Assembly: GCF_001949145.1 (NCBI RefSeq)
Contig: NW_019091534.1
Span: 279,844 to 343,843 of the forward strand
Length of the DNA stretch: 64,000 nt
Source: Acanthaster planci
Taxonomy: Eukaryota; Echinodermata; Asteroidea; Valvatida; Acanthasteridae
Direction of reading: 5' to 3'
The notes beneath the pieces are model-generated. The model saw only the letters and a list, made by a program, of their open reading frames with translations. It did no database searches and was not told the DNA's origin. The first letter of the stretch is position 1; each line of letters opens with the position of its first letter. The position numbers and the translations under genes are program-made. Shown here in pieces: positions 1 through 11,531 of this stretch.

Positions 1-34
1 CGAACAGATTGTTTTTTCAAGGGGCCCAGAAAAC

Positions 35-220
35 ATATGCCAGGAAAGATATAGGACGAAGGGGTACCCCCCCACCTGTCCAATCCCTATACACACTGTA
101 GACTATTGTTAACTAACACATCCCCCCAGAAGTCTGTAAAGAATTCCTGAGATTCCGATCAAACGATGACCAACACAAAGGCGGGGGGGGGTTTCCGTCC
201 CATATCTCGCTTCAAAATGA
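35..220. mobile_element. Short 186-bp insertion with GAAAAC target duplication
   Basis: The insert is flanked by GAAAAC at 29-34 and 221-226. The proximal unit (about 22,950-22,970) has one uninterrupted CAGAAAACAAGTGAAC, which is an empty site. The 3' two thirds (88-220) is similar to 54,590-54,724, so it is a dispersed family. No open frame or clear terminal inverted repeat is seen, so the class is unknown (SINE- or MITE-sized). Confidence 0.6.
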
Positions 221-226
221 GAAAAC

Positions 227-1640
227 AAGTGAACTGCGATTTCGGGGAGGGGGGACAGCTGGGGTACCGGCTCCATTTAGGTCACGTGCTCCCCTTCTGG
301 TTGCTAGCTGCTGAAGAAGAATAAGTAAAACTTGTTAGTGATAAGTGAACACAATAATGGCATGCCTGGTATGTCCATAGCCACAGGGCAAGGAAGATAT
401 CTTGCTACGCACCATCTGTTTCACGACCACGAAACCCCTTGCACCCTATTATCACCGCTGCAATTTGTCGATGGTAATCTGCACCCTAAAACTTTGTGTC
501 CTGAGGTATAGTAGGAAATTGAATATTCATGCCTTTGTTGGTGGTTGGTATGATCTCATAACAACATCAAATTTAATGCTTGTGCAGTTGCTTGCATTAC
601 GCTGTGTGCCCTAAATCTATATGTGCAGTTGTCGTCCTTTATGAATTCTGGAATTATTTTGGGAATAAGAAGCCCAGTTGTTTACAAGATTTTGTGTTTT
701 GTTTGAATCGTTTTCATTAGGCCTATGACGTTTGTACAAAAGCGTATTTTAGGAGATTTCACGATCCCTCCCTGTGATGAAACAGCGCATTTTGTTCCTA
801 TTAAATTAAGCGTTCCAGTAGTAGTGAACATTTTGTTGGCAAGTCTTAGCTAAATTCGTACCAAGTCTTTGAACACTGATGTATTGGACGGAGGGGAATA
901 AAATTACAAACTTTGTATGGATAATGAAACAGTGTATCAACATTCAAAAGTTTATTTACGATGGCAAAAGTAGGTCTGATATCAGGAGTTTTTCTCCCTC
1001 TATTTCTTGGTCACATCGATAATTTGTATTTAATTGCCAGCCAAAAAATACCAGTATTGCTAGGATATTACAGGTCCTGCTTGTCCGGCTAAGATGCAGG
1101 CAGTATTCGGGCATTTTTTAAATGTTTTCTATTATTCGTCAGACTCGGCGGCGACCATCATTGAACACTTTGAAGTGCCTGAGTTACAACTCCTTCCTCT
1201 ATGCTTACACTCACTAGTATTAACAAACTTCAAACCAGCATTTTTATGTTCAAATACACAAACAATTTTCTGAGACTCCCAAATGCCTTTTCTTTTTTCT
1301 TCACCCCTGTCTACAGTGTCCATGACTATCGCACACGGTCTCGCAACAATTTATGTTCCATACACTCGCACATCCTATTCGATTAAATACTTAACGATTT
1401 CAGGGGCCACAACTTTGGAATAAATCTCCACAATTTATGATGGGCGAGCCTAAGCCCTACATTCTTCCGTCAACCATGAAATGTTACCCCCTCTGACTTG
1501 GATGACTACATGTTTAATTGGAATCTCGATTCGATCATAGTGGAAGGAACACAAACTGCGAGTTCATACAGGCATTGTGTTTATTCAGCAGCACTGACAA
1601 AACACTCCTACAATTTCAATCCACTATCGTGGATGGATGT
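227..1640. other. Non-coding flank, partly shared with proximal unit
   Basis: No convincing coding exon is seen. Only the ends (227-300 and about 1,425-1,640) align readily with the proximal unit. The middle is AT-rich and differs from the corresponding 23,090-24,560, so one or both copies have been replaced or have diverged. The short open frames here have no recognisable motif. Confidence 0.4.
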
Positions 1641-1851
1641 AAAAGGGGTCCCCCTTTATACTAGTTCCCTTAGAAATATGATTTTTTTTTCTTTCTTCTG
1701 TATGGCACACCCTAACGACTTTTGTTTTTGCTGTTTGAGTTTCAACTTGGTATAGCCTGCACCATTAACACCTGTGCTTACTGTAGACAGTGAGATCCCC
1801 TTCTTGAAAGTGGAGTGACCCTGGATGGGGTGGTGCCGGATAGTGTGGTCC

Positions 1852-1919
1852 AGCATGCTTCATTGCTGTACCATCGACTACCTATTCCAACCACCTCGTC
1901 TGTGTTCTCTCCCTTTCAG
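1852..1919 (+). repeat. 68-bp direct repeat inside retroelement, copy 1
   Basis: The block from AGCATGCTTCATTGCTG to TCTCCCTTTCAG recurs at 2,932-2,999 with only a few mismatches. Copy 1 is followed by GTAAGG, a good splice donor. Copy 2 ends in TTTTCAG, a good acceptor, and leads straight into the gag reading frame. The pair therefore brackets an intron-like 1 kb. Confidence 0.6.
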
Positions 1920-2931
1920 GTAAGGAATTTCCCTCTATGTTTGATGTCATAATTGAGCAGTTTCATGAATTCCAATGATAGTTTTGATTGTGAAAAATCT
2001 CTTGTTTAAAGTTTGGATTTGTTGGGTTTTGTGAGTTGAGTTTTTGTTGTTTTATTTGTCAGTTGTTACACCTGCTCTGCTCAACAATTTTGTTTATGCT
2101 TGTATGTAACACACGGGTCACTCTCAGCCAAAATTGACCATATTCTGGTCCAGAAAGTGCATTTACTTTAAATTTCTCATTGAAATTATATGGATATTTT
2201 GCCTTGGTAGCCCCAGTTGTTGGCATCTGGCCTGAGGAACAGGAACGCGCACAGCTCCACTTTATGTCACCACATTTACAACCATGTTGGGGACTTCTCT
2301 ACTAGTTTTCTTGATTGTTATTTGAGTATCATCATGGTATCATTTCAGAAAGTTTTGCTCCTCAGTTTTGTGAGTTGTACGGCTTTATGGTGAAACACTG
2401 TGTCTGACTAAGCCACATGGTCCAGTCCCTAGGTGGACTTTCAAGTCAAATTAGCTTATAGCCTTGCGGCTTGTGTGGGGTAGCTGGTAGTGTCATTGAT
2501 TATGGTTATTGCTACCCGCCTTTTTGTCTGACTGAACAAGAGGCAAGTGCCAAGTTAGCCAGAATCTGGACTGTTAATATTAGGAAGTTGGAGTCCCACC
2601 AGTGTTTAGAGCCTAGAGGGTCTCATGTTTTTATCTATCAGGTTTTTGTTTGGACTCGTGAACAGATATCGAGTTGGTGCCACTTACAGGGCACAGTCCA
2701 GAAGGCTTTTTTATCATTCTGGCTTGTGGCGTAGGCTCCATCTTTAATTGGACTAGCCAGGTCTTTGCTAGACTCTAGTGACAGTTGAAATTCACTTTTT
2801 TTGTTTATAAGAACTTATACATATACTTTTGTTTTACTTTTAAATTATTTTTTTCGCTTTATGCTTTTTTAATTTTGTAGTAATGATTCTTAGTTTAATT
2901 TTTTTTATTGATGAGGATTCGTCACTTGTTG

Positions 2932-2999
2932 AACATGCTTCAGTGCTGTACCATCCACTTCCTATTCCAACCACCTCGTCTTTGTTCTCTCCTTTTCAG
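2932..2999 (+). repeat. 68-bp direct repeat inside retroelement, copy 2
   Basis: This is the second copy of the block at 1,852-1,919. It ends in a pyrimidine-rich CTCTCCTTTTCAG immediately before the gag-like open frame. It could be leader duplicated during retroelement rearrangement, or exon sequence repeated at an acceptor-like site. Confidence 0.6.
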
Positions 3000-3659
3000 C
3001 CTGCCAGCAATTACGGGTCTCAGACCCCCACCCCATTACACGTGTCTGAAGTGGGACTGTTGGCACCTATCATGGAAGGAGACAATGTGGTTGATGATGG
3101 AGCTACACCGGCACCTGCAATTCACCACATCAGCTTCGAGCTAATTGATCTTAACGTGAACGTCTGCGCTGGGTTGAAGCAGATCGTCAATGATCCTACC
3201 GTTGAGGAATGGGTTGGAGATATGCGGTCGCTGTTAAAGACCTTGAACAGACCAATTGACCAGTAGTCCCAAGTGTTGATCACGTATTTTGGTGGGGAAA
3301 CGAAATGAGAGGTGTTGGTCATGCCGGAGGAGGAGCAACGCCGGGCAGACAACATATTTGCTCGACTTCGAGACACCTATGGAGACAAGGTGCCCGCTGA
3401 CACGCTCCTGCAGATGTTTCACAGCAGGAGGCAGAAGCCTCCGGAGATCCTAAGGGACTTCTCGCTGGCATTGCAGGAAATCCTAGGGAGGCTGAGACAA
3501 TGGGATCGAGAAGCTGTCAACTGGTCCAATCAACTCCTGAGGGACCGATTTGTTACCGGTTTAGACAATGCCGAGGTCCAACGCTTTCTGAAGATGGAGC
3601 TCCGCATGAGACCAGACATGTCCTTCAGGGACGTCCAAGGCCTTTCATCTGGCTGCTGA
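2955..3659 (+). pseudogene. Retrotransposon gag-like remnant
   Basis: Two consecutive open stretches in different frames (ending with a stop at 3,266, then resuming at about 3,312) give a hydrophilic protein. It carries a Ty3/gypsy or PNMA-type gag core, seen as the segments LRDFSLALQEILGRL, LRDRFVTGL and FLKMELRMRPDMSF. In the family this domain builds the capsid of the particle that carries element RNA. The frame change and the stop after 3,659 mean it cannot be made intact. It is absent from the proximal duplicate, so it arrived after the duplication or was lost there. Confidence 0.65.
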
Positions 3660-3887
3660 CAGAGGAGAAGGTGCCGGTGTGAATATTTCCAGTGTCCCCT
3701 CAGTCCCCCAGGCCCCTTCTCCAACACAGATCCTCCAGTCCACCCTTGAGAGGACCGTCCACCAACAGCGGCAGATGGCAGAGATGGCAGCCATAAGGTT
3801 AGGTTAAACCAGCTTCGTCCCAACTCCTCATTTGCCAACGTCAGGAGACCCCCGGAGACACCAACCCAGATGGGACGACCAAGGAAA

Positions 3888-4290
3888 CCTGATCTGTTTG
3901 AGATGCTACCAGCCGGGGCACATGGCAAAGGAATGTGACACAAAGCAACGACTGGCTCTGTTAAACTAGAATGTTCCAGTGTCGAGGGCCAGATACTGGA
4001 AAATTCTAATAAGGCCGCCGGGGATTGCGTCTACATCGATGTTGTTCTGGGAGGTCAGGAGGTCACCTCTCTTCTAGACACTGGGCCCAGGTTTCTACAC
4101 TACCATAAGAGGTCTTCAGGGAATACTTCCAGATTAACATTGATGAGAGTAGCCTCGCAAACACTTACATCCATTTAGTAGCCGCCAATGGCCTGCAGAT
4201 CCCATACATGTACCAAGGCGTGGTAGAGCTAGATGTGCACTTGATGGACGAACTGAGACGCCAAACAGACCCATTCTTGATATGAAGGTG
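3888..4290 (+). pseudogene. Zinc knuckle plus aspartic protease remnant of the same element
   Basis: A CX2CX4HX4C knuckle (C-L-R-C then GHMAKEC) is read at 3,895-3,936. A separate frame carries DCVYIDVVLGGQEV followed by LLDTG at 4,071-4,085, the active-site motif of retroelement proteases. In intact elements the knuckle binds RNA and the protease cleaves Gag-Pol. The order gag, knuckle, protease is right for Ty3/gypsy. Intervening frameshifts and the end of similarity near 4,290-4,400 show a truncated copy without a polymerase domain. Confidence 0.6.
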
Positions 4291-4404
4291 CTGCGGAACT
4301 GTCAAGATTTGCTTTTCAAGGAGTCAGCGTCTTTCTTCTCAAGGACGGTGCAGACAGAGCCTGGGTCCCGGAGCTCCAGGCAACCATCCGATGTACCCTG
4401 CAAA

Positions 4405-4851
4405 TTCGCACAGAGTATGGGGCCATATCAAGGCAGGGGCCCTTCAAATTAATTACTGATTTCACTTTTGCAAAGCCATCGATTTGCTTTTCAAGACACA
4501 GAGGCAGAGGGCGACACTCCGAGCAAGAGGCGTATGAATCTGAGGGGCATATAATCTCAACTTAGTATGGTTCAAAAGTGGCATTCCTGTACCAACCACG
4601 GAATATGCAGATCATAATGTTGCTTTACAGCCTGCACTGGAAAAGTTAACAAGGTCTACTACAAAACCAGCTATACATCCATTACAGAATGGGCGAGTTG
4701 TCCCCCTCCTCCCGACATGTTGCCATTGATTGTTTTCTACTTTGATTTTAGGAATCGAAAAGAGCCGCATTTCGAAAACGGTACTTCCACCAGAAGGGGA
4801 TCCTTAAATTACGGATGAAAGTAAATGGGCGGTATTTTTTTGAAAAAATCA
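4405..4851. other. Non-coding block conserved between duplicates
   Basis: This block is very similar to 24,795-25,230 and shares the stretch GCCATCGATTTGCTTTTCAAG. Reading frames are not preserved between copies because of single-base indels such as the G-run before ATATAATCTC, so coding is unlikely. The run ends at an assembly gap. Confidence 0.5.
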
Positions 4852-4940
4852 NNNNNNNNNNNNNNNNNNNNNNNNNNNNNNNNNNNNNNNNNNNNNNNNN
4901 NNNNNNNNNNNNNNNNNNNNNNNNNNNNNNNNNNNNNNNN
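4852..4940. other. Assembly gap (89 N)
   Basis: This is a run of unknown bases. The left flank matches the proximal unit and the right flank does not match obviously, so the gap may hide an insertion boundary. Confidence 0.99.
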
Positions 4941-5285
4941 AACCACCACCCACCATATGCTACCTCAGTTCATGCTAAACAGTTTAGTCACTTTATAGTC
5001 GGGGCTTCCCCTAGCCAGAATTTTTTTTTTTAAATCCAGCCAGCCTCTAGCCAAGTCCCATAGGACTGTGCGTAAGTAGACCCATATGTTTATACAAGAG
5101 ATCATTACACAGGCGGTGCCTTGGCCAGGCAAGGAATGTTTTTTTATCAGAGACAACTTTTCTGTCGCGTGTGGCGGCTGTCTGTGAAGTGTATTTTGAT
5201 GGGGGGGTGTTGTGGCTTGGCCGCGCATGGCAAGGCCGTTGTGCCCCCCCCCCAAAAAAAAACAGACAGCCTGGGAAAAAAGGTA

Positions 5286-5533
5286 TTCAGACTTGTATAC
5301 TCGTTTATTATAATGCAGGTATGAACGACGTGATTGTCTGCTACCACTTTTGGTAGATTAACCCATTCGCAGTGTTCAACCGGTTGGCAGATTTGTCAAG
5401 TTGCGATTTCTCAACTGAACTCATAATGATAATTGGACACAAGAGGGCGCAAAGCAAGTAACGGCGGTCTCGATTAGATGTGTATCTAAAGCAGAAACGA
5501 AGACGTCACAGAGATTCCGACTTGAGTCAAGTT
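5286..5533. mobile_element. MITE family A, 5'-truncated copy
   Basis: This copy matches the right part of the elements at 20,679-21,227 and 21,655-22,195. Shared blocks are CAGACTTGTA, a segment with GTATGAACGACGT, and GGACACAAGAGGGCGC. The right terminus is CCGACTTGAGTCAAGTT followed by TA. The left part of the element is missing here. Confidence 0.65.
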
Positions 5534-7682
5534 TATACTGTGACCTACTTTCTGCGGGTTTTGCTAGCCGTAAAGGCTAGAGGACACCCAGTGAAGTATT
5601 TAAATGCCCTTACAGAGACATATCGGCTCTGAAACCGCAAGAAAAGCTGCGGCCCCACCAATCGAGCAGTCTGCGAGATCAGAGTTACAAAAATTAAACG
5701 CATCGCATGGTTAGTTAATTAATCGTACAACGGTTAACCCCCGGAGGTCGAAAAAATCGTGTAGCTGTAAACTAAAAAGAGTTGGACAGCTCTCTACAGC
5801 AGAATATCTCCTCTTAGAAACGCTGTGCTGAGCAGCGCATTCTTGCTTTCAACCACACAGACCACCTGAGTCACCCAACCGATGCTGCTGTAGAACCTCA
5901 GACGTCAATACAGGACAGGTGTAAGGCATTTCGCTCTACAAAAAGGTAATCCACGTTTTTGTTTCTGTAACTTTAATAAATAAAATAGAACATCAGTCAA
6001 AGTTTCTCCCTCTCATTAGGGACTCCAAGTAATTCGACAAAGTGCCAGGCATTTCAACGTGATGGATTTAAGAACTTTAAGTAATTTGGGTTTTCGAGGG
6101 TAAAACTTTCAATAAAAACCATTATCCATTTTTCCAACATCATGCCGCGCGCTCCACGAGCAAGAAAGTCACTTGAACGTTAGTTGTTATTTACACGTAA
6201 TTCAATTGAAAAATCGCCATAAGACTAATAGACTAATCCGATTAGACGCCATAACTGCGGTGGCACAGCACTCACACGCACATTCTTTAGCTTGACGCAC
6301 GCGTGCATTTTGCAAATCACGACAGCCTATCGGTCGAAAAGGCATGTAACGCGCGCGTACCACCTGTCCACGAGCGTTGTGCCACCGGCTTCTAATTCTG
6401 GTGGTCGAATTACACTATAAACACACAAACGCGTATAGGCCTAGTCATCGGGACAAACAGGTATTTCGAATGGCCAAGGCAAAAAATCTGTACACAACAA
6501 TCCAAAAATGTGGCTGAGCAAGTGCAGGTACGAATGGCATGAAGTTTATGGATGGGACTAATTTTTGAAAAACGATACCTCGAAAACCGAGTGTTAGACA
6601 GTGACAACTCCCTTGAATGCGCACGTTTGTTGAGGGATGAGGGTTGGTGTTTAAATTATTGATCGTTGAGCGTGTCCATCTTTCTTGCATTTCCATGTGC
6701 CGATCCTATTACCTCATGGAATACTTCCGTGTTTGATCATAAAATTTACAACCCTTCTTCTAGCAAAAACACCAGCATCTCACCAAAGCTGTCCTTTAAA
6801 AGCCTGAAATATTTTAGAAAATGTTAACTTTTTAAGTTGTTGATGGAATATAGAGTATGATGTGTTATAGCTCAATTTGTAATGTAATAAATTTTGGACT
6901 CGATCTTTCCATTGAAGTAGTAGTCTGGTAGACACAGCAAAAGAAATTGCAAAATAAATGCTTTAAAACCCGCTCAAAGTGGGATGACGTCGAACGTGTG
7001 GAATGTCCTGATAGTTTTGTGGAAGAAGAGTTGCTGTATTTTAACCCTACCTCCTCACACTAACGTTTTATGCTCCCTTTAACACAAAGGGACTGCATGC
7101 TGTAGAGTGCCACCCTTGCTTGTCGAAACTACCACACGTAGTGCAACCTTTTATTTCATTTATTTTATTTTCCACTATAAACAAAAATAAAACAAGACAA
7201 AAACTAAAACCAAAGCGATATCCCCAAATAAGCGTGGTTACAGGAAAAGTCGGGTTTTTTTTAATTGTTTTGTTGATTTGATTTGGTTTGGTTTGGTTTG
7301 GAATGGTTTGGTTTGGTTTGGTTTCCATCTTGATGACGTAGTGCACGGTAGCCGATCGTTTGCCTTAGCTTATTTATTGACGTGTTTACCGAACAACACC
7401 CGATACAAAATAAAACTAGAAATGTCAATTGCCCGGGGGAGGGAGCACTTGGAAATCAACCAGATGTAGGCGGGTTGTAACTCGTCACGTCGGACAAGGG
7501 ATGGCGGTGATGGAGTATCGTAAAAACATTAATTGGGCCAACTGAACTTTGTGCGCAGTCACGGAAAGAATCGTTTACTACCCCTCCGTTGGTAAGTGGC
7601 AGTGGCAAAATGTTATTTATGACGTTTGTTTGGGAGTCAGGGACGCACTCCGTTGCGGCAGCGCACCTGCAAACGAAGCATG
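5534..7682. other. Upstream non-coding region shared with proximal unit
   Basis: Blocks 5,735-6,060, 6,120-6,180, 6,400-6,720 and 6,990-7,680 align with 25,400-28,030. The proximal copy contains about 730 bp (25,850-26,575) that is missing here. Short open frames on both strands are not maintained between copies. I see no gene. The region lies 5 kb upstream of SLC10A and could hold promoter-distal elements or untranslated exons. Confidence 0.4.
7276..7323 (+). repeat. (TGGTT)n microsatellite
   Basis: About nine tandem TTTGG-type pentamers have one interruption (GGAATGG). The orthologous spot in the proximal unit (about 27,645-27,660) has only one or two units, so the array expanded in the distal copy. 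Confidence 0.85.
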
Positions 7683-7739
7683 TATGGAACGCCAAATGTA
7701 CAAAATATTACGTTAATCGGTGAACGTAGTTTGATCATG

Positions 7740-8360
7740 TCCTCAATCTGTGATGTGATGTTGTCACAAAATTATGTGATGTTGTCAATTCATTATGTGA
7801 AGTTGTCAAGTCATTATGTGATGTTGTCAAACCAATATATGAAGTTGTCAAACCACAATATGATGTTCACAATCTATTATGTGAAGTTCCCAATCCATTA
7901 TGTCACGTTGTCAAAGCATGCGATGTTGTCAAACCATTAGGCCTACGTGATATTTTCAAGCAATTATGTGATGTTGTCAATCCACTTTGTGATGTTGTCA
8001 AATCGTTATGTGATGTTGTCAATCCATAATGTAATGTTAATTGTCAATCCATTGCGTGAAGTTCTCGATCCACTGCATGAAGTTCTCCATCCATAATGTC
8101 ACCTAGTCAAGGCATTATGCAATGTTGTCAAACCATTGTGCGATGTTGTCAATCCATTATGTGAAGTTCTCAATCCATTATGTGAAGTTCTCAATCCGTT
8201 GTGTCACGTTGTCAAAGCATTATGCTATGTTCTTAATCCATTACGTTATGTAGTCGAGGCGTCATACTTCGCGTAGTCAGTGCATTACGTGGTGAGCTAT
8301 TCCTTTACATAGCCCGTGTCGAATTATGTGATGTTGTGATCATTATGTGAAGTCGTCAGC
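7740..8360 (+). repeat. Tandem array (about 20-24 bp unit) in left foldback arm
   Basis: Some two to three dozen degenerate units of the type ATTATGTGATGTTGTCAATC follow one another, with variants GAAGTTGTC, GAAGTTCTC and CACGTTGTC. The unit length varies by a few bases. It is the inverted partner of 10,165-10,855. Confidence 0.8.
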
Positions 8361-8998
8361 GAATTACGTGGGTGTAGTCACAGCATTATGCTGCCTCTCC
8401 GCCTGTGGAACTATCCCTGTGTACGGGCTGTGGCACTTTTCTGTGGGTAGGCAACGGCCAAAATGTGGCCATGCAGTACACTAGACAGGATTGAGCCCAT
8501 TTTAAAGAATTTGAAATCGGAATATCTTTTGTCAGTATATTTTCAGGGAAAACTTAAGTAGACATTTTGCCCCTGCATAAGCTCAATATTAATACACTGT
8601 TACTTTATGCACATGCAATTAAAGCCTCTGGTAGGGAGCTTGTGGTATCAAATAAATCTGTGCATGTCCCGTGTTAATAGCCGCCCCTGGAGATTATTTC
8701 AAAGAGGAATTTCAAAGATCCATTAGGGGGGGGCTGCAGACATTAGTGATTTTTTTTTTCACTGTAATTGTATTCAATGACCAAATCCTCTCAATATATT
8801 ATTTTGCTCAGGTCAACTGTTGCATATGCAACGTGCCAATTTCATTCGTATTTCTCCCATACTGTTAGTGAGTTACAGTAACAGTTTTTATTTCAAAGTC
8901 TATTAGTATGTACATGTATCAATGTCACCACTCTGTGCAATATATCATTTCTCACCTGTTTCAGTGATGACCTCAGGTAAAAGACAAGAGACCATCAA

Positions 8999-9475
8999 GT
9001 AGATTTAAACCCTTGTATTTACACTGGTAGCATAACCCATGTATATGGATTATGACAGGAAGGGGCGTAATCATACATGTCGCCCCTACCTCTTCAGTTG
9101 ATTTGTTTTTTCTAGCCACTCAAGTATTTAGTTTCTCTTCTATGTTGAACCATTCGCAGGTAACGAGATCGAGGAATGTGACTTGGCTGGAACGATGCTA
9201 ACAATCACTTTGTTGAAATTTTGCAGTGTTTTATAAATCAAGTTGTAACATCCTTGAAATGGCTGCTTTATAGTGAGCGATGCATGTACTAACATTTACC
9301 CCGTAATAAGGTAAACAGTATTATGATATTTAAAATTGTCATTGTTCGTTTCACATTTAGAATGCAGATGTAAAGCCAAGGAGTGCTAAATGATGAACAT
9401 GACTAACACGCTTCTGCACAGCTCTTACTTTACCGGTACCTTTTTCCTAAGGATGAATCTTGCATCATCCGACAT
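8999..9475. other. Spacer of the foldback element
   Basis: This is single-copy sequence between the two inverted arms, AT-rich, with no open frame of note. It would form the loop if the element folded. Confidence 0.5.
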
Positions 9476-10164
9476 GATGATCTCTTGTCTTTAATTTGGC
9501 TGTTCCTTACCTAATTAACAATAATTTGCAAACATGAGGTCATCACTGAAACAGGTGAGAAAAAATATATTGCTCAAAGTGTTGACATTAATACATGTAC
9601 AATTTGGCTATACATGTAGTAGATTTTGAAATGAAAACTGTTACTGTAACTCGCTTAAAACACTCTGGGAGAAACACGAATAAAATTGGCACATGCATAT
9701 ACAACGGTTGACCTGAGAAAATTGTATACATGTAATACATTTAGAGGATCTGGTCATAAAATACAGTTATTGTGAAAAATCACTATTCAAAATCTGTCTG
9801 CAGCCCCCCCCCCCCGGATCTATGAAGCACCCTTCTCTCAAATAATTTCCATGGGGCGGCTATACATAAAGGACATGCAAAGATATACCACAAGCCCCCC
9901 AGAGACTTTGCATGGGCATGAAGTAATATTAATTAATATTGAGCTTATGAAGGCGCAAAATGTTTACTTACGTTTTCCCTGAAAATACTCTGACAACAGA
10001 TATTCCAATTCCAAACTCTTTAAAATGGGCTCAATCCTCTAGCTTTCTCGTGTATTGCTTGGCCACGTTTTGGCCTTACCCACAGAAAAACCACCAAGGG
10101 TCGTGCACAGGGATAGCTCCACAAGCGGAGAGGCAGCATAATGCCGTGACTACACCCACGTAAT

Positions 10165-10855
10165 TCGCTGACAACTTAACATAATAGATTAACTACATCA
10201 CACAATTCGACACGGGCTATGTAAAGGGATAGCTCACCATGTAATGCATTGACCACGCGAAGTGTGACACTTTGACTACATGACGTAATGAATTAAGAAC
10301 ACCGCATAATGATTTGACAACGTGACATAATGGATTGAGAACTTCACATAATTAATTAATTGACAACATCACATAATGGTTTGACAACATTGCATAATGC
10401 CTTGACAACGTGGCATAATGGGTGGAGAACCCCACCTAATAGATTGACAACGTGACATAATGGGTGGAGAACCTCACTTAATGGATTGACAACATCACAT
10501 CATGGTTTGACAACATCATACAGTGGTTTGACAACTTCACATAATGGATTGACAACATTACATAATGGTTTGACAACATCACAAAATGGTTTGACAACTT
10601 CATATAATGGTTTGACTACATTACACTGTGGATTGACAACATAACACAGCAATAGACAACATCACATATAGATCGACAACACCACATAAAGATTTGGCAA
10701 CTTTAAATAACGGTTTGTTTGACAACGTCACATAATGGTTTCACAACATCACATAATAGATCGACAACATTACATAATTGACAACTTCACATAACAGTTT
10801 GACAACATAACAAATGGTTTGGCAACTTTACAAAATGGTTTGACAACTTCACAAC
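10165..10855 (-). repeat. Tandem array in right foldback arm (inverted)
   Basis: Degenerate units of the type GATTGACAACATCACATAAT are the reverse complement of those at 7,740-8,360. Both arms carrying independent-looking unit drift suggests either age or copy-number exchange between arms. Confidence 0.8.
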
Positions 10856-10881
10856 ACACTTTTCACGTTTGGCGTTCCATG

Positions 10882-11522
10882 GGCGGTTGCCTTCCTGCGG
10901 TAGTCGGTTTGTTTGTGGGGCGATGATGTACTCTTCCTCCCCTTGGAGTATTTGTGCGGCAGATGTGAAATCCAATTGGTTTTCTGTTTACCCTTTGAGG
11001 TTTGCAAGGTTCCAGGGTCTGCCCATGAAATGCATTGTGTTCAATAGTGAAATGTGATTCAAGCAGCTTGGAAAGACTTCGAAAAAACTTGCACCGGACT
11101 ACAGTTTTATAAGAGTGGATAGACCCCCCTGTTCGTCGTCAAGGTGGGTGGTAGGCGTGATTTTGTAGAGATGTCCTCGTGTTTATCGGCTGAGTACAAA
11201 AGAAAAATAACTGTATCAGCTAATCCTCCTTTAAAATTTGAAGTTCATCTTGGTTTGGTTGAACTTGAAATGAAACATGGAAGAGCGTGCATAGTGAATG
11301 ACTCTGTAAAGAGACAATATAAACCTACTGTTCCAAACCGATCAGTTTTCCACAAAGCGGTGCTACTTAGTCGACGCTCTTCCCACACAGCTCAAAAGTA
11401 AATTTATCTGTTAATTTATTATCCTTTCAAACAACGCTGGCAAAGAGAAACATCATCATAGCATCGCTAAAAACACTGTAAACTGTACATCAGCTAAGAC
11501 AGCTTTACCACGACTGTCAATG
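10882..11522. other. Conserved non-coding block upstream of distal SLC10A
   Basis: This block aligns with 28,025-28,890, for example ATTTGTGCGGCAGATGTGAA and GGTTCCAGGGTCT. An open frame in the proximal copy (28,073-28,285) is broken here by early stops, so I do not call a gene. It could carry regulatory sequence or an untranslated exon. Confidence 0.35.
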
Positions 11523-11531
11523 TAATCACTA

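Larger units (their letters stand above)
1640..4405 (+). mobile_element. Degraded Ty3/gypsy-like retroelement insertion (gag-protease remnant)
   Basis: About 2.8 kb here is missing from the proximal unit, where sequence equivalent to 1,560-1,640 joins directly to that of 4,405 (near 24,790). Inside, in order, are a gag-like region (about 3,000-3,659), a CCHC zinc knuckle (3,895-3,936) and an aspartic-protease LLDTG motif (4,071-4,085). Reverse transcriptase and integrase are not seen, and no LTR pair could be delimited by eye. Frames are broken by shifts and stops, so the copy is dead. Exact insertion ends and target duplication are unresolved. Confidence 0.65.
7683..10877. mobile_element. 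Giant foldback (long inverted repeat) element
   Basis: About 3.2 kb is missing from the proximal unit, which reads AAACGAAGCATGGGCGG without interruption near 28,025. CATG flanks both sides (7,679-7,682 and 10,878-10,881), consistent with a 4-bp target duplication. The outer ends ATGGAACGCCAAATGT and ACGTTTGGCGTTCCAT are inverted repeats. The symmetry continues inward for about 1.3-1.4 kb per arm. At 8,953 the left arm reads CTCACCTGTTTCAGTGATGA, and the right arm carries its complement at about 9,537-9,556. A spacer of about 470 bp separates the arms. No transposase frame is seen, so it is non-autonomous. Confidence 0.85.

Noticed and set aside
7740-8360. CRISPR-like regular repeats
   Set aside because: Units are contiguous and degenerate without unique spacers, the genome is eukaryotic, and the array is mirrored in an inverted arm of a foldback element.
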